Shown here: piece by piece, positions 46,205-55,084 of the stretch | Layout of the letters: each line of letters begins with the position of its first letter | Position numbering within the stretch: position 1 is the first letter of the stretch | Assembly (NCBI RefSeq): GCF_002028455.1 | Contig: NZ_MWUM01000008.1 | Coordinates: forward strand, 1-64,000 | Length of the DNA stretch: 64,000 nt | Origin: Zoogloea sp. LCSB751 | GTDB taxonomy: Bacteria > Pseudomonadota > Gammaproteobacteria > Burkholderiales > Rhodocyclaceae | Direction: 5' to 3' | Notes under the pieces: generated by a model | Seen by the model: only the letters and a program-made list of their open reading frames with translations | Databases searched by the model: none | Told to the model about the DNA's origin: nothing | Made by a program: the position numbers and the translations under genes

Positions 46205-47782
46205 TCACACCCGGAAGCGCGCCACCTCGGTCTGCAGATCCTGGGCCAGCCGTTCCAGTTGCGATGCGGCCGACGAGACGTCCGACGCCGATGAGCGGCT
46301 GGCGTCGGTCATCTGCGCAATGCGCTCCACGTTCCTGGCGATCTCCGCGCCGGCGATGCGCTGCTCCCGCAGCGCCGTCGAAATGTCGGTAATTGCCCCC
46401 AGCACGCCTGCCGAGCCGTCGCTGATCTGCTGCATCGAGCTTCCCGCCGCCTCGATCTGACGCACGCTGTCGGTGACGAACTCATTCCCCTTCAGCATCA
46501 CTGCCGATGCCGCCTCGGTGCTGTGCTGCACGGAAGCCACCTTGGTGGTGATGTCCTGGGCCGAGCTGGTCGTCCGCTCCGCCAGCTTGCGCACCTCGTC
46601 CGCGACGACGGCGAAGCCGCGCCCCTGCTCCCCGGCACGGGCCGCCTCGATGGCCGCGTTGAGCGCCAGCAGGTTGGTCTGGTCCGCCACGTCCTTGATC
46701 ACCTGCACGATGCTGCTGATGTCCTGTGCCTGCTGGCCGAGGGTCTGCATCTGGGTGGTGGCGTCGTTCACCACCTGGGCAACCCGCTGAATCTCGGCGA
46801 CGGCCTTCTGGACGTCCTGGCCCCCCTGGCGCGACAGTGTCCCCGACTGCTGGGCCTTCTCCTCTGCCTGGGTGGCGTTGTCGGCTACCTGGTCGATGCT
46901 CACCGAAAACTCCTCCACCGAAGCAGCCACCGACGAGGTCGCATCGCTCTGCTGATTGGATGTCTGCAAAACCCCGTTGGCTGCCGCGCTCAGCTGGGCC
47001 GATGCACTGGAAAGCTGGTGCGAACGGTCCCGCGTGCGCTGGACGATGGACTGCAACTCGGCGACGAAGGCATTCACGCCTGCCGCCACCTCGTCCAGCT
47101 CATCCCGGCCCCGGTTGGGCAGGCGCTGGGTCAGGTCGCCCTGGCTGAGTGGTGCCAGCTGCCGCAAGATCGCCTGCAGGCTGGACTGCAGCGACAGGGA
47201 CACGCCGATGATCACGGAGGCGGTGAGCACGATGCCCACCGCCAGCAGGCCGATGACGATCCAGAACACCTCGGACGACACCGCTTGCGCCTCTTCCACA
47301 CCCTTTGCCGATTCCTCCCGCCGCTTGGCGATGAAACCGTCCAGCTCCGCCTGGAAGGGTTTGAACTGCTGGCTGTAGACCTGCAGCAACGCCTCGTTGG
47401 CGTCTTTCGGATCGTCTGCCGCCGTGGCGAGCAGCTTGAGCGAAGCGTCCCGATACTGTTCCCAGCGCGTCAGAATCCCGACCAGCGCATCGCGGACCTC
47501 GGCCCGGCGGATTGCCGCGACCGCATGCTGGCCGTTCTGCTCAATGCTCTGCGAGGCGGTGGCGAAGATCTCCTTGGTCGTCGGCAGACGCGGATCGAGC
47601 ATGACGGTTATCGCCGCGCTGGCCTTCACTTCCAGCAGGTCGGCCACGTAGCTCTCGCGCCGATGGGCCGTGTCTTCGACGGACCGGATGGCATTGAGCC
47701 CCCAGATGGTGGCGGCCGCAATGATGAGCAGTCCCGTTACCGTGATGCCGCCAAGGGCCCTGAGTTTGGTACGTATGTTCAT
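46205..47782 (-). CDS. Methyl-accepting chemotaxis protein
   Basis: A 525-residue chemoreceptor. The first membrane helix is at ~12-32 and the second at ~172-195, enclosing a ~140-residue periplasmic four-helix-bundle domain. A HAMP domain ([31 protein letters not shown]) and a signalling domain follow, with the tip [35 protein letters not shown]. There is no C-terminal CheR-tethering pentapeptide. The ligand is unknown. Confidence 0.95.
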   Translation of the reverse strand: MNIRTKLRALGGITVTGLLIIAAATIWGLNAIRSVEDTAHRRESYVADLLEVKASAAITVMLDPRLPTTKEIFATASQSIEQNGQHAVAAIRRAEVRDALVGILTRWEQYRDASLKLLATAADDPKDANEALLQVYSQQFKPFQAELDGFIAKRREESAKGVEEAQAVSSEVFWIVIGLLAVGIVLTASVIIGVSLSLQSSLQAILRQLAPLSQGDLTQRLPNRGRDELDEVAAGVNAFVAELQSIVQRTRDRSHQLSSASAQLSAAANGVLQTSNQQSDATSSVAASVEEFSVSIDQVADNATQAEEKAQQSGTLSRQGGQDVQKAVAEIQRVAQVVNDATTQMQTLGQQAQDISSIVQVIKDVADQTNLLALNAAIEAARAGEQGRGFAVVADEVRKLAERTTSSAQDITTKVASVQHSTEAASAVMLKGNEFVTDSVRQIEAAGSSMQQISDGSAGVLGAITDISTALREQRIAGAEIARNVERIAQMTDASRSSASDVSSAASQLERLAQDLQTEVARFRV

Positions 47783-47924
47783 GGAGAGCCTCCCTGAGAT
47801 AAGGAGAAGAGGAGTGAGCCGTCGAGAATGTTAAGTGAGTATGAACTCAATGCGGGGCGAGTGGCCGGAAGCTGCCACGCTTTATCCTTAGCAAACGTGC
47901 AGCGTGCCAACCGACGGCGTGGGT

Positions 47925-48620
47925 TCAGAACAATCGAGCGGGCGTGTAGCGGATGCCGAAGGAGAGCCAATGGCTTTTGCCGGGCCCGGCCAACTGCTGT
48001 CCGGCGGTGGCATCGAGCTGGAAGAGATCGGGGATCACGGAATGGCGGACGCCCAGCTGCCCATAAGTCATGCCGTTGCTGTCGCCGTAGGTCTCCGCAA
48101 TGCCGAGCAGTCCGGCGCGCAAGCTGAATTCCCCGCCAATCCCCCACGATGTGCTGTTGCGTCCTGACGCCCTGTCCTTCAGCCAGCCCAGATTGGCGTG
48201 GACGATGAGCCGGTCGTCATGCAGGGAAATGGAAACCGGGACATAGGCGTAGGTATTGCCCAGCAGGTTCGGGCCAGGATTGATCTCCGGATGGCGGATG
48301 GTGCCCGCCGCCAGGCCCCAGCCCCAGTCATTGCTCTCCAGCGGGCGGAACAAGGTCTTGGCCTGGAAGACATAATCCCGCGTCGCCGCTTCCCCGTCGT
48401 ATCGGGCCCGTCCGCCGCCAAAGGTGAATTCCAGATTCCCGGTCGGGTTGCAGGCCGGCAGCGCCCACACTTCCCGGCTGTCCGGATACATGCGCATCCA
48501 GCTCTCGAACTGGCAACTCCAGCCGGTCGTCAAGCGCGCGTCATCGGTTACAAACGGACGGGCGGCGAAAACCCAGGAGGGAAAGATCAGGGCCGCACAG
48601 GCCAGGGCACCGGATTTCAT
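47925..48620 (-). CDS. Predicted outer membrane beta-barrel protein
   Basis: A 231-residue exported protein with a signal peptide ending PSWVFAARPFVTDDA and alternating beta-strand pattern throughout, ending in the outer membrane type C-terminal aromatic (RYTPARLF). The RPFVTDDARL opening is typical of a family of uncharacterised transport-like barrels related to phenol-pathway outer membrane proteins. It follows the broken small gene by overlap and is followed by a 142-bp gap before the MCP gene. Confidence 0.75.
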   Translation of the reverse strand: MKSGALACAALIFPSWVFAARPFVTDDARLTTGWSCQFESWMRMYPDSREVWALPACNPTGNLEFTFGGGRARYDGEAATRDYVFQAKTLFRPLESNDWGWGLAAGTIRHPEINPGPNLLGNTYAYVPVSISLHDDRLIVHANLGWLKDRASGRNSTSWGIGGEFSLRAGLLGIAETYGDSNGMTYGQLGVRHSVIPDLFQLDATAGQQLAGPGKSHWLSFGIRYTPARLF

Positions 48621-48624
48621 CCCG

Positions 48625-48855
48625 CTAATTTATCGGGTGGACATGCCGCCCATATTTCACACCCCGCGCCTCCGCAGCAATCATGTGGCAGGCCCACAGG
48701 TCGTTCTCCTGATGGGGCCGGCGCCTGCCGGCGGAAGACCTCCCACGCATCCCCGCAGGCCATCGCCAGCAGCGCATGCAACTGCTGCTGGCGCGCCGAC
48801 AACCGGTCGAACAAGGCCAGGCGCCCCACGTCGTCGGCCAGCCGATACCAGGCAT
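48625..48855 (-). pseudogene. Small conserved-looking gene with probable compensating frameshifts
   Basis: Between the CbbR-like gene and the outer membrane gene, one frame has ATG 48855 to TAG 48625, but protein-like sequence switches frames. In the neighbouring frame the first part reads WYRLADDVGRLALFDRLSAR and QQLHALLAMACGDAWEVFRR; in the ATG frame the last part reads ENDLWACHMIAAEARGVKY then GRHVHPIN. The switch is near 48700. I read this as a ~76-residue gene with one frameshift near its start and a second near 48700, or a sequencing error. Family unknown. Confidence 0.45.
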
Positions 48856-48887
48856 TGCCGGGTGCCGGAAAATGGAGTTCTTGCCGC

Positions 48888-49802
48888 CTACGAGCCCGAC
48901 TCGCGCCGCTCACTCCATTCCAGCGCTGTTTGTTCGAGATGTTCGAGAAACACCGCCGCAACCGGAGAGAGCCTTTTGCCGCGTGGATAAAGCGTGAACC
49001 ACCGGGACTGGAGTGGAAAACCGGCCACATCCAGAATGGTCAGTTGATCGTCCGCGGGCCGCGCCGGAAGCGCATGGCGCGAGATCACTGCAATACCGAG
49101 GCCACCGGCAACCGCCTGCTTGATCGCCTCGTTGCTGCCCAACTCGAGCCTGACCTGCGGCACGAAGGCGGTGCGCGAGAAAAACGCGTCGCATGCCAAG
49201 CGTGTGCCCGAACCACGCTCCCGCAGGATGAAGCGCTCTGCCGAGAGGTCGGCCAGTTCCAGATGGCGCCCCTTCAGCCGGTGCCCATCGGAGGCAATCA
49301 GGACCAGCGGATTGGGCAGAAAGGCGTGCTGTTCGAGGTCGAGATTCTCGGGCGGCATCGACATGATGTAGAGATCGTCACGGTTCTCGCGCAGGCGCGC
49401 GACCACCCCGTCGCGATTCAGGATCTCGAGGGCAATCTCGATGTTCGGGTGTTCCGTACAAAAGTTGCCCAGCAGGCGCGGCACAAAGTACTCCGCGGTA
49501 CTCACCAGCGCGACGCGCAAACGTCCCTGTTGCAGCCCCTTCATGGCATTGAGGGTCTGCTCGAAGGTGAGCCACTCGTCGAGCATCGCTCGTGCCGTCG
49601 CTGCCAGTGCCTCGCCGGCAGGGGTCAGGAACAGACGTTTGCCGATCTGCTCGTAAAGAGGCAGACCGGCGGCCTCGGCCAGCTCGCGCAATTGCATCGA
49701 CACCGTTGGCTGGGTGACATGGCAGGCCTCGGCGGCCGCGGTGACACTGCCGCGCTCGGCCAGCGCCAGGAAGAGGCGCAACTGGCGAAAGGTGGCATTC
49801 AT
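48888..49802 (-). CDS. CbbR-like LysR regulator
   Basis: A 304-residue LysR protein with ATFRQLRLFLALAERGSVTAAAE, then TQPTVSMQLRELAE, as in CbbR/RbcR regulators. The ligand domain includes ALVSTAEYFVPRLLGNF and SNEAIKQAVAGGLGIAVIS. The divergent gene is a beta carbonic anhydrase, so a link to CO2/bicarbonate supply is likely. No RuBisCO gene is in the window. Confidence 0.9.
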   Translation of the reverse strand: MNATFRQLRLFLALAERGSVTAAAEACHVTQPTVSMQLRELAEAAGLPLYEQIGKRLFLTPAGEALAATARAMLDEWLTFEQTLNAMKGLQQGRLRVALVSTAEYFVPRLLGNFCTEHPNIEIALEILNRDGVVARLRENRDDLYIMSMPPENLDLEQHAFLPNPLVLIASDGHRLKGRHLELADLSAERFILRERGSGTRLACDAFFSRTAFVPQVRLELGSNEAIKQAVAGGLGIAVISRHALPARPADDQLTILDVAGFPLQSRWFTLYPRGKRLSPVAAVFLEHLEQTALEWSERRESGS

Positions 49803-49810
49803 AGATATTT

Positions 49811-49838
49811 ATCGATCAATATCATTGCAAATATCGAT
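49811..49838. promoter_or_regulatory. AT-rich operator region between lysR and carbonic anhydrase
   Basis: Two ATCGAT sites (49811-49816 and 49833-49838) are spaced 22 bp apart, two helical turns, in an AT-rich 107-bp intergenic region. They are candidate LysR binding sites controlling both directions. Confidence 0.4.
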
Positions 49839-49909
49839 TATTACTTATTTTCTCCCGTCGGTAATATTGCGTCCCAGCCCAACCGCTGGAAAGCCAGATA
49901 CGACTCACC

Positions 49910-50584
49910 ATGAAAACGCACACCCTCGAAACCCAGGCCACCGTCACCCCGGCACTCGCCCTGCAACTCCTCAAGGAAGGCAACGCCCGCTTCGTCAACA
50001 ACCTGCGCGCGAGCCGCGATCTGTTGCAGCAGGCCAACGAGACGCGCGATGGTCAATGGCCGTTCGCCACCATCGTCAGCTGCATTGACAGCCGTACATC
50101 GGCCGAGCTCATCTTCGACCAAGGCCTCGGGGATATCTTCTCGGTGCGTATCGCCGGCAATGTGATCAACACCGACATCCTCGGCAGCCTTGAGTTTGCC
50201 TGCAACGTAGCCGGGTCGAAACTCATCGTGGTGCTCGGACACTCCTCATGCGGCGCCATCAAGGGCGCCTGCGACCACGTGGAACTCGGGAACCTGACCG
50301 AACTGCTGTCGAAGATCCAGCCTGCCGTGTACCAGGAGAGCCAGACCCTGGAGCCGACAAAGCGCAATTCGAAGAACGCCGCGTTCGTCGAGAATGTTGC
50401 AAACCTGAACGTACGCCATTCGGTGCGCTCGATCATCAACCGCAGCTACATCCTCGAGCACATGATCGCCGCCGGCAAGATCGGCATCATTGGCGCCAAA
50501 CACGACCTGGCCACTGGCGCAGTCACATTCTTCGACGACACCTGGTTGAATGATGAGGCATCCATTCAAGCGATGGTCGGGTAG
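49910..50584 (+). CDS. can: Beta-class carbonic anhydrase
   Basis: Interconverts CO2 and bicarbonate. A 224-residue protein with the zinc ligands in SCIDSRTS (Cys, with the Asp/Arg dyad) and GHSSCGAIKGA (His and Cys). No signal peptide, so cytoplasmic. Divergent from the CbbR-like regulator. The gene is followed by ~170 bp without a clear gene. Confidence 0.95.
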   Translation: MKTHTLETQATVTPALALQLLKEGNARFVNNLRASRDLLQQANETRDGQWPFATIVSCIDSRTSAELIFDQGLGDIFSVRIAGNVINTDILGSLEFACNVAGSKLIVVLGHSSCGAIKGACDHVELGNLTELLSKIQPAVYQESQTLEPTKRNSKNAAFVENVANLNVRHSVRSIINRSYILEHMIAAGKIGIIGAKHDLATGAVTFFDDTWLNDEASIQAMVG

Positions 50585-50758
50585 GGGCATCTTTACGCTT
50601 GATCGGAATCAGACCCTTGCCGCCGCCTGCACCACCATTTCCGTGTAATCGCAGGGCGTCGGGGGGCTTGGCTCCGCCGACCACCATCGAGCCGCTGGCG
50701 ATCTGCGCCGGCCGGCCGTTGAACATGCCTGGATGACGGTGACGCCCGGCGCAAGGGC
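50585..50758. other. Gap with no identifiable gene
   Basis: All frames are short and no ribosome site, hairpin or recognisable motif was found. The GC content and lack of stops on the minus strand could be left over from a decayed gene. I could not identify it. Confidence 0.4.
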
Positions 50759-51274
50759 CTAGCCCGCATCGGTATCCAGGCGGATAAGGGTTTCGGATTC
50801 TGCGGGATTCGATGGCAGGGCCTGGGTTTCATCGGTGGCAACGAAGCCTTGCTGGCGATAGAAGGCCCATGCCCTCGAGTTGGAGTCGGCGACCCAGGCG
50901 AAGATGCTCCGGGCGCCCTGGCTGGTCAGCCACTGGACGGCGGTATCCAGCAGCATGCGTGCAGCACCGGAACCACGGACCGACGGTGCGACCCAGAAGG
51001 CGCAGACAAAGGCCCGCTTGTGTTCCGGGCCTTCGAAGAAGGCGCCAATGGTCCCGATGGGTTCTGCGTCGGAAAACGCGAGGAACGAGGTCGAGACCTT
51101 CGAGGCGCTGTGGCCCTGCGCGATCTTCTCGAATACGTCATGGGGCTATGCGAGTACGTCTTCCAGGCGGGCACCAAAGGCATGGGGTGCATCGGTCAGG
51201 GAGGCGATGCGGAGGTGGCGGATGCGTTCGGCGTCGGTATCGGCCGTGCGGCGGACAGTCAGTGATGGCGTCAT
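50759..51274 (-). pseudogene. GNAT acetyltransferase interrupted by an in-frame amber codon
   Basis: From ATG 51274 the frame reads MTPSLTVRRTADTDAERIRH and continues to ARLEDVLA, meets TAG at 51146-51148 (codon 43), then goes on in the same frame for 128 codons: PHDVFEKIAQGHSASK, the acetyl-CoA loop region APSVRGSGAARMLL, and DSNSRAWAFYRQQGF. The whole has the length (171 residues) and motifs of a GNAT acetyltransferase. A single substitution, for example CAG to TAG, explains the break. It may be a recent pseudogene or a sequencing error. Confidence 0.85.
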
Positions 51275-51340
51275 GGTGGTCGGGCACGGGTTGCGGCGAT
51301 CCCGGATCATCCGTTTTGCATGCTTGCGCGTCGACCGGGT

Positions 51341-53413
51341 TCAGAAGCCGATGCGCAGCGACAGCCGGTAGCTGCGCGGTTCGGCGGGGTGGGTGTGGAT
51401 GTCGCTGACCGGCGCGGCCTCGCCGCTCAGTTGCGAGGCGTAGTAGTAGTCGATGTCGCTGACCTTGCGGTTGAGGGCATTGAGCACGTCGAGGGACAGC
51501 CGGGTGCGCCGGTCGAGGCGGTAACTGGCGCGCAGGTTGATGAGGGTCGAGCCCTTGGAGCGCACCGAGTCGTCCTCGATCAGCGGGCGCGGCCCGAAGT
51601 AGCGCAGGCGCACGCCGCCGGACCAGGGGCCGCCGTTGTCGTAGCTGGCGCCCAGCGAGGCGACCTTCTGGACTGCGCCGGGCACGTAGGGGCCGGGCAC
51701 GCTGTCGTCCACCCGCGTGTAGCGGGCGCGGGACAGGGCAAGGTCGGCATCGACGATGATCGCGGCGGTCGGTGTCCAGTAGCTGGCCCATTCGATGCCG
51801 GTGCGCTTGCTCGGGAAGCTCGGCTCGGTGGTGCCGGCGTCACCGGCAAAAACCAGCTCGGAGGCGATGTCGAGTTGCCACAGGGCAAGGGAAGTCTGCA
51901 GGCCGGGCAGGATGGCGCTCCTCATGCCCAGTTCGTAGCCCTTGGTGCGCACCAGTGGGGTGGAGCTGTCCACCGGCGTGCCATAGCCGGGGTCGCGGAA
52001 ATCCGGGTTGGTCCGCGCGGTCACACCGCGGGCATCGTTGCTGTGGAAGCCGTAGCCGAGGTTGGCGTAGTACTCGGTCTTGTGCCACGGGCCGAAGACG
52101 AGGGACAGCTTGGGGCTGCCGATGCGGGCGCCCACATTGCCGGAGTTGGCCAGGGTGTTGGACGTGACGTCGAAGTTGTAGAAGTCCTGGCGCCAGCCGA
52201 CGATGCTGCGGAACGTGTCCAGCCACTGGATCTGGCTTTCCGCGTAGAGGGCGAGGCTGCCTTCCTTGACGCGGCTCTCGGCGACGGTGCCCCAGCGCTG
52301 GCGGGCGGTGGTGGTGTACAGGCCGACGCGGCCGATGTCGTCGAGGCGGGATTGCAAACCCAGCGTGAAGTCGGCGCCCTTGGCCAGCCCGTTGCCGTAC
52401 CAGGTCTGAGCCAGGTTGAAGCCGTACACCTGACGGCGGTCGGCCTGCTCGAACTGGTCGCCGGGCCCCGGATTGCAGCCGAGGGTGCAGAAGGTGAAGT
52501 TCGACCACAGGTTGAGGCTGTAATCCATCGCATACACGTTGCCGCGCAGCCAGCCGTCGGCATCCTGGCGCGACCACTCGCCGGACAGGCTGTAGCGGTG
52601 GGTGCGCCCGCCGTCGCTGGGATCGAGGTTGCCGTAGCGGGAGATCAGGCCGCTGTCGATGGCGCGCTGCGGCACCTGGTCGGTGGACGCCCACTTGGCG
52701 GTATAGGCCATGGCGGCCACCGACCAGCCGTTGCTGCGGCTGCCTTGGGAATAGCGCAGCAGGCCGTTGAGTTTGTCCAGGTTCTCGGGCATCGCCCAGG
52801 GGCCGTCGTTGCCGGCCCATTCCAGGGCATAGAGCAGATTGCCGCTGGCCAGCGCCGGGGAGCCGGCGAGGAGGGCGCGGCGGTAGCCATGGGACCCCAC
52901 CGAGAGGTCGATGAAGTCTTCCTTCAACACGCGGGCGTAGTCGATGGCCGCCGAGCCGGCAGAGCCGAAGTCGCCCACGTCGGCGGCGTAGGGGCCCTTG
53001 CGGTAGCGCAGCGTGTCGACCAGCTCGGGAATCAGGAACTGGAGGTCGGCGTAGCCCTGGCCGTGGGTCGGCATGTTGACCGGCATGCCCATCAGGCTGG
53101 TGGCGAAGTCGGTGCCGTGGTCCAGGTTGAAGCCGCGCAGGTAGTACTGGTTGGCCTTGCCGTCGCCGCTGTGCTGGGAAACGATGAGCCCAGGCACGGT
53201 CTCGAGCACCTCGGCGGGGCGCAGCAGCGGGCGATTGCCCAATTGCCGGGCGGTTACGCTGCCTTCGGAGGCGGCTGTGGCGACGCCGACCAGGTCGTCG
53301 GCGCGGGCGCTGACTTCGACAACGTCGAGGGTCTGGATGCCCCCAGCCCCGGCGGCGACGGGGGCGAGGCAGGCGATGCTGAGCAGCAGTTTTGGGGTGT
53401 GGAGTCCGGTCAT
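51341..53413 (-). CDS. TonB-dependent outer membrane receptor with a NikR-like operator
   Basis: A 690-residue receptor with a signal peptide (ACLAPVAAGA), a plug (RPAEVLETVPGLIVSQHSGDG, YLRGFNLDHGTDFA, LRYRKGPYAADVGDFGSAG) and a barrel ending RLSLRIGF. The LDHGTDFA and GKGPY..VGDF patterns mark a receptor group whose ligands are poorly known, not a classical siderophore receptor. The promoter (see 53433-53473) has a nickel-repressor-like site, so nickel or a nickel complex is a reasonable guess. It stands alone. Confidence 0.9.
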   Translation of the reverse strand: MTGLHTPKLLLSIACLAPVAAGAGGIQTLDVVEVSARADDLVGVATAASEGSVTARQLGNRPLLRPAEVLETVPGLIVSQHSGDGKANQYYLRGFNLDHGTDFATSLMGMPVNMPTHGQGYADLQFLIPELVDTLRYRKGPYAADVGDFGSAGSAAIDYARVLKEDFIDLSVGSHGYRRALLAGSPALASGNLLYALEWAGNDGPWAMPENLDKLNGLLRYSQGSRSNGWSVAAMAYTAKWASTDQVPQRAIDSGLISRYGNLDPSDGGRTHRYSLSGEWSRQDADGWLRGNVYAMDYSLNLWSNFTFCTLGCNPGPGDQFEQADRRQVYGFNLAQTWYGNGLAKGADFTLGLQSRLDDIGRVGLYTTTARQRWGTVAESRVKEGSLALYAESQIQWLDTFRSIVGWRQDFYNFDVTSNTLANSGNVGARIGSPKLSLVFGPWHKTEYYANLGYGFHSNDARGVTARTNPDFRDPGYGTPVDSSTPLVRTKGYELGMRSAILPGLQTSLALWQLDIASELVFAGDAGTTEPSFPSKRTGIEWASYWTPTAAIIVDADLALSRARYTRVDDSVPGPYVPGAVQKVASLGASYDNGGPWSGGVRLRYFGPRPLIEDDSVRSKGSTLINLRASYRLDRRTRLSLDVLNALNRKVSDIDYYYASQLSGEAAPVSDIHTHPAEPRSYRLSLRIGF

Positions 53414-53432
53414 CGGCTTTCGGGGCTACGCT

Positions 53433-53473
53433 GTATGATGAATTTTATAAAATTCATACAAAAATCGTGCCAA
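53433..53473 (-). promoter_or_regulatory. Sigma-70 promoter overlapped by a NikR-like palindrome
   Basis: On the minus strand -35 TTGGCA (53468-53473), a 17-bp spacer and -10 TTATAA (53445-53450). Over the -10 lies the perfect 20-bp palindrome ATGAATTTTATAAAATTCAT (53438-53457). The wider site reads GTATGA-N15-TCATAC (53433-53459), nearly the E. coli NikR operator (GTATGA-N16-TCATAC). Repression of the TonB receptor by a metalloregulator is likely. Confidence 0.65.
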
Positions 53474-53571
53474 AGCCCCGACCGCTGGGCCTGCAAGGGT
53501 ATGAGGCGGAGTGGGGGTGGGAACGCCGGTTAGAGCGCTGACGCTAGAGGGAGCAGGTGGAAGCGGACTTG

Positions 53572-54747
53572 CTAGGAGGTCGGTGCAGTGTTGAGCAGGC
53601 CGATGTTCTTTAGGTGGGTCCGCAGCACGCTCCTCGATATACCGAGGATGCGTGCCGCTTGTGCCTGGTTGCGGCCCGCGTTTTCGTAGGCGATCCGGAC
53701 TGTGGTTTCTATGACCGAATCCAGCAGTTGCGGTATGGGCGCACTCATCTGGTCGCGTAGGAAGTGTTCGAGCGCGGACAGGCGGATCACGTTGTCTGCA
53801 GGCTCCAAGGTGGGGACGTCAAAGGGGGCATCCCGGTCCAATTCCGGCAGATCGATGTCTTTGGCGCGGATGAACTCCCCAGTGAAGGTCAGCAGGGTGG
53901 AGTGGATCGTGTTTTCCAGTTCGCGGATATTGCCGGGCCAGCTATAGCGGCTCAGCTTGCTCAGTGCGTCCTGGGCAAGGCGTATTGGCGGCAGGCCAAG
54001 GCTGCGCACGTACTTGCACATGAAGTGGCGTGCGAGTGGAACGATGTCTCCGGAACGTTCTCGTAGCGGCGAGAGGGGGATCCGCACGACTTTGAGGCGA
54101 AAGTACAAATCCTCCCTGAAGCGTCCAGCCTTCACAGCCTGTTCCAGATCCCTGTTGGTCGCTGCGATGATGCGAACGTCCACGGGGATGGTCTTGCGCC
54201 CACCGACCCGGATCACTTCGCCCTCCTGCAGGGCTCTCAGTAGCTTGACCTGCAAGGACAGAGGAAGGTCGCCGACCTCGTCGAGGAAAAGGGTGCCGCC
54301 GTTGGCCGTTTCAAACCAGCCCGTCTTGGTGTGGGTGGCTCCGCTGAACGCCCCTTTTTCGTGACCGAATAATTCACTTTCGAACAGATTTTCAGGAAAC
54401 GCGCCGCAGTTGATGGCGGCAAAAGGCTTGTTGGCACGATTGCTGAGGCCGTGGATTTGCCTGGCTACCAGTTCCTTACCCGTTCCCGTATCACCGATGA
54501 CCAGCACGGATGCATCGCTTGGCGCGATGCGGCGGATCAACTCCAGCAGGGCAAGGGAGCGGGGGTCGGCATAAACGATAGCGCTGGCTTTGTCCTGGGC
54601 TGTCGTGCCGCTGTCGCCGGACTCCGGCTGGGCTGTGCGCTGGGAGGGCGACAAGGGGGCGTTGGTCGCGCTGTTGTGCATTCCAATGAAAACGCCGTTG
54701 CGGCAATCCAATTGAAATACGGGCTGGGTGCTGATTGAGGTGGCCAT
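53572..54747 (-). CDS. SfnR-like sigma-54-dependent transcriptional activator
   Basis: A 391-residue enhancer-binding protein without an N-terminal receiver or sensor domain. AAA+ motifs: Walker A GDTGTGKE (85-92), the sigma-54 contact loop GAFSGA (132-137; Thr replaced by Ser), Walker B GGTLFLDEVGDLP and the WPGNIRELEN segment. A Fis-type helix-turn-helix (NQAQAARILGISRSVLRTHL) ends the protein. The stretch YADPRSLALLELIRRIAPSD is characteristic of SfnR, which controls sulfone and sulfonate use in pseudomonads. It is divergent from the operon at 55085-62514. Lacking a sensor domain, it may be controlled at the level of its own expression. Confidence 0.9.
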   Translation of the reverse strand: MATSISTQPVFQLDCRNGVFIGMHNSATNAPLSPSQRTAQPESGDSGTTAQDKASAIVYADPRSLALLELIRRIAPSDASVLVIGDTGTGKELVARQIHGLSNRANKPFAAINCGAFPENLFESELFGHEKGAFSGATHTKTGWFETANGGTLFLDEVGDLPLSLQVKLLRALQEGEVIRVGGRKTIPVDVRIIAATNRDLEQAVKAGRFREDLYFRLKVVRIPLSPLRERSGDIVPLARHFMCKYVRSLGLPPIRLAQDALSKLSRYSWPGNIRELENTIHSTLLTFTGEFIRAKDIDLPELDRDAPFDVPTLEPADNVIRLSALEHFLRDQMSAPIPQLLDSVIETTVRIAYENAGRNQAQAARILGISRSVLRTHLKNIGLLNTAPTS

Positions 54748-54863
54748 ACGGAGTGAGCCGCGGGGAGCAGCCAAATAGGACGGTTTCCATATTAAGGCTT
54801 GTGACTACACCCATTATTTCAAATAGTTCATTAGGTTATGAGCGAATTTCGATGTGGTCAAAA

Positions 54864-54883
54864 TTCGACAGCCTGCTGTCGAA
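54864..54883. promoter_or_regulatory. Upstream activator site: perfect 9+2+9 inverted repeat
   Basis: TTCGACAGC-CT-GCTGTCGAA is a perfect dyad about 85 bp upstream of the sigma-54 promoter, the usual place for an enhancer. Related half-sites (AATTTCGA at 54845-54852 and GTCGAGAATT near 54900) flank it. The SfnR-like protein is the natural candidate to bind it. Confidence 0.65.
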
Positions 54884-54967
54884 ATCTATTGCCTCCTTCC
54901 GTCGAGAATTACGCACCAAAGACAGGTTGAAGGTTCTAAGTCTTTGTTTTTTTGTAAAAGGTGTTCT

Positions 54968-54983
54968 TGGCACGGGGTCTGCA
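54968..54983 (+). promoter_or_regulatory. Sigma-54 (-24/-12) promoter of the desulfurisation operon
   Basis: TTGGCACGGGGTCTGCA has the invariant GG and GC separated by exactly 10 bp and TTGGCACG in full; only the -12 block (CTGCA for TTGCA) deviates. Transcription would start near 54995, giving a ~90-nt leader before the TonB receptor gene. Confidence 0.8.
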
Positions 54984-55084
54984 ATGACGGTAGCCCATAA
55001 GGCCTGTCAGGTCCAGGTGATTCCGACGGTTCGACGACGACGGCCGGATTCCCCCGCGATACAACCCCACTCAAGAGCGCAGAA

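Noticed and set aside
47858..47884. Flagellar sigma-28-like pattern before the MCP gene (TAAA-N15-GCC)
   Set aside because: The -35 and spacing fit but the -10 block GCCACTCG matches only about half of GCCGATAA.
50585..50758. Short minus-strand frames that resemble the start of an iron-sulfur subunit
   Set aside because: The resemblance is limited to a few residues and changes with frame; no gene can be supported.
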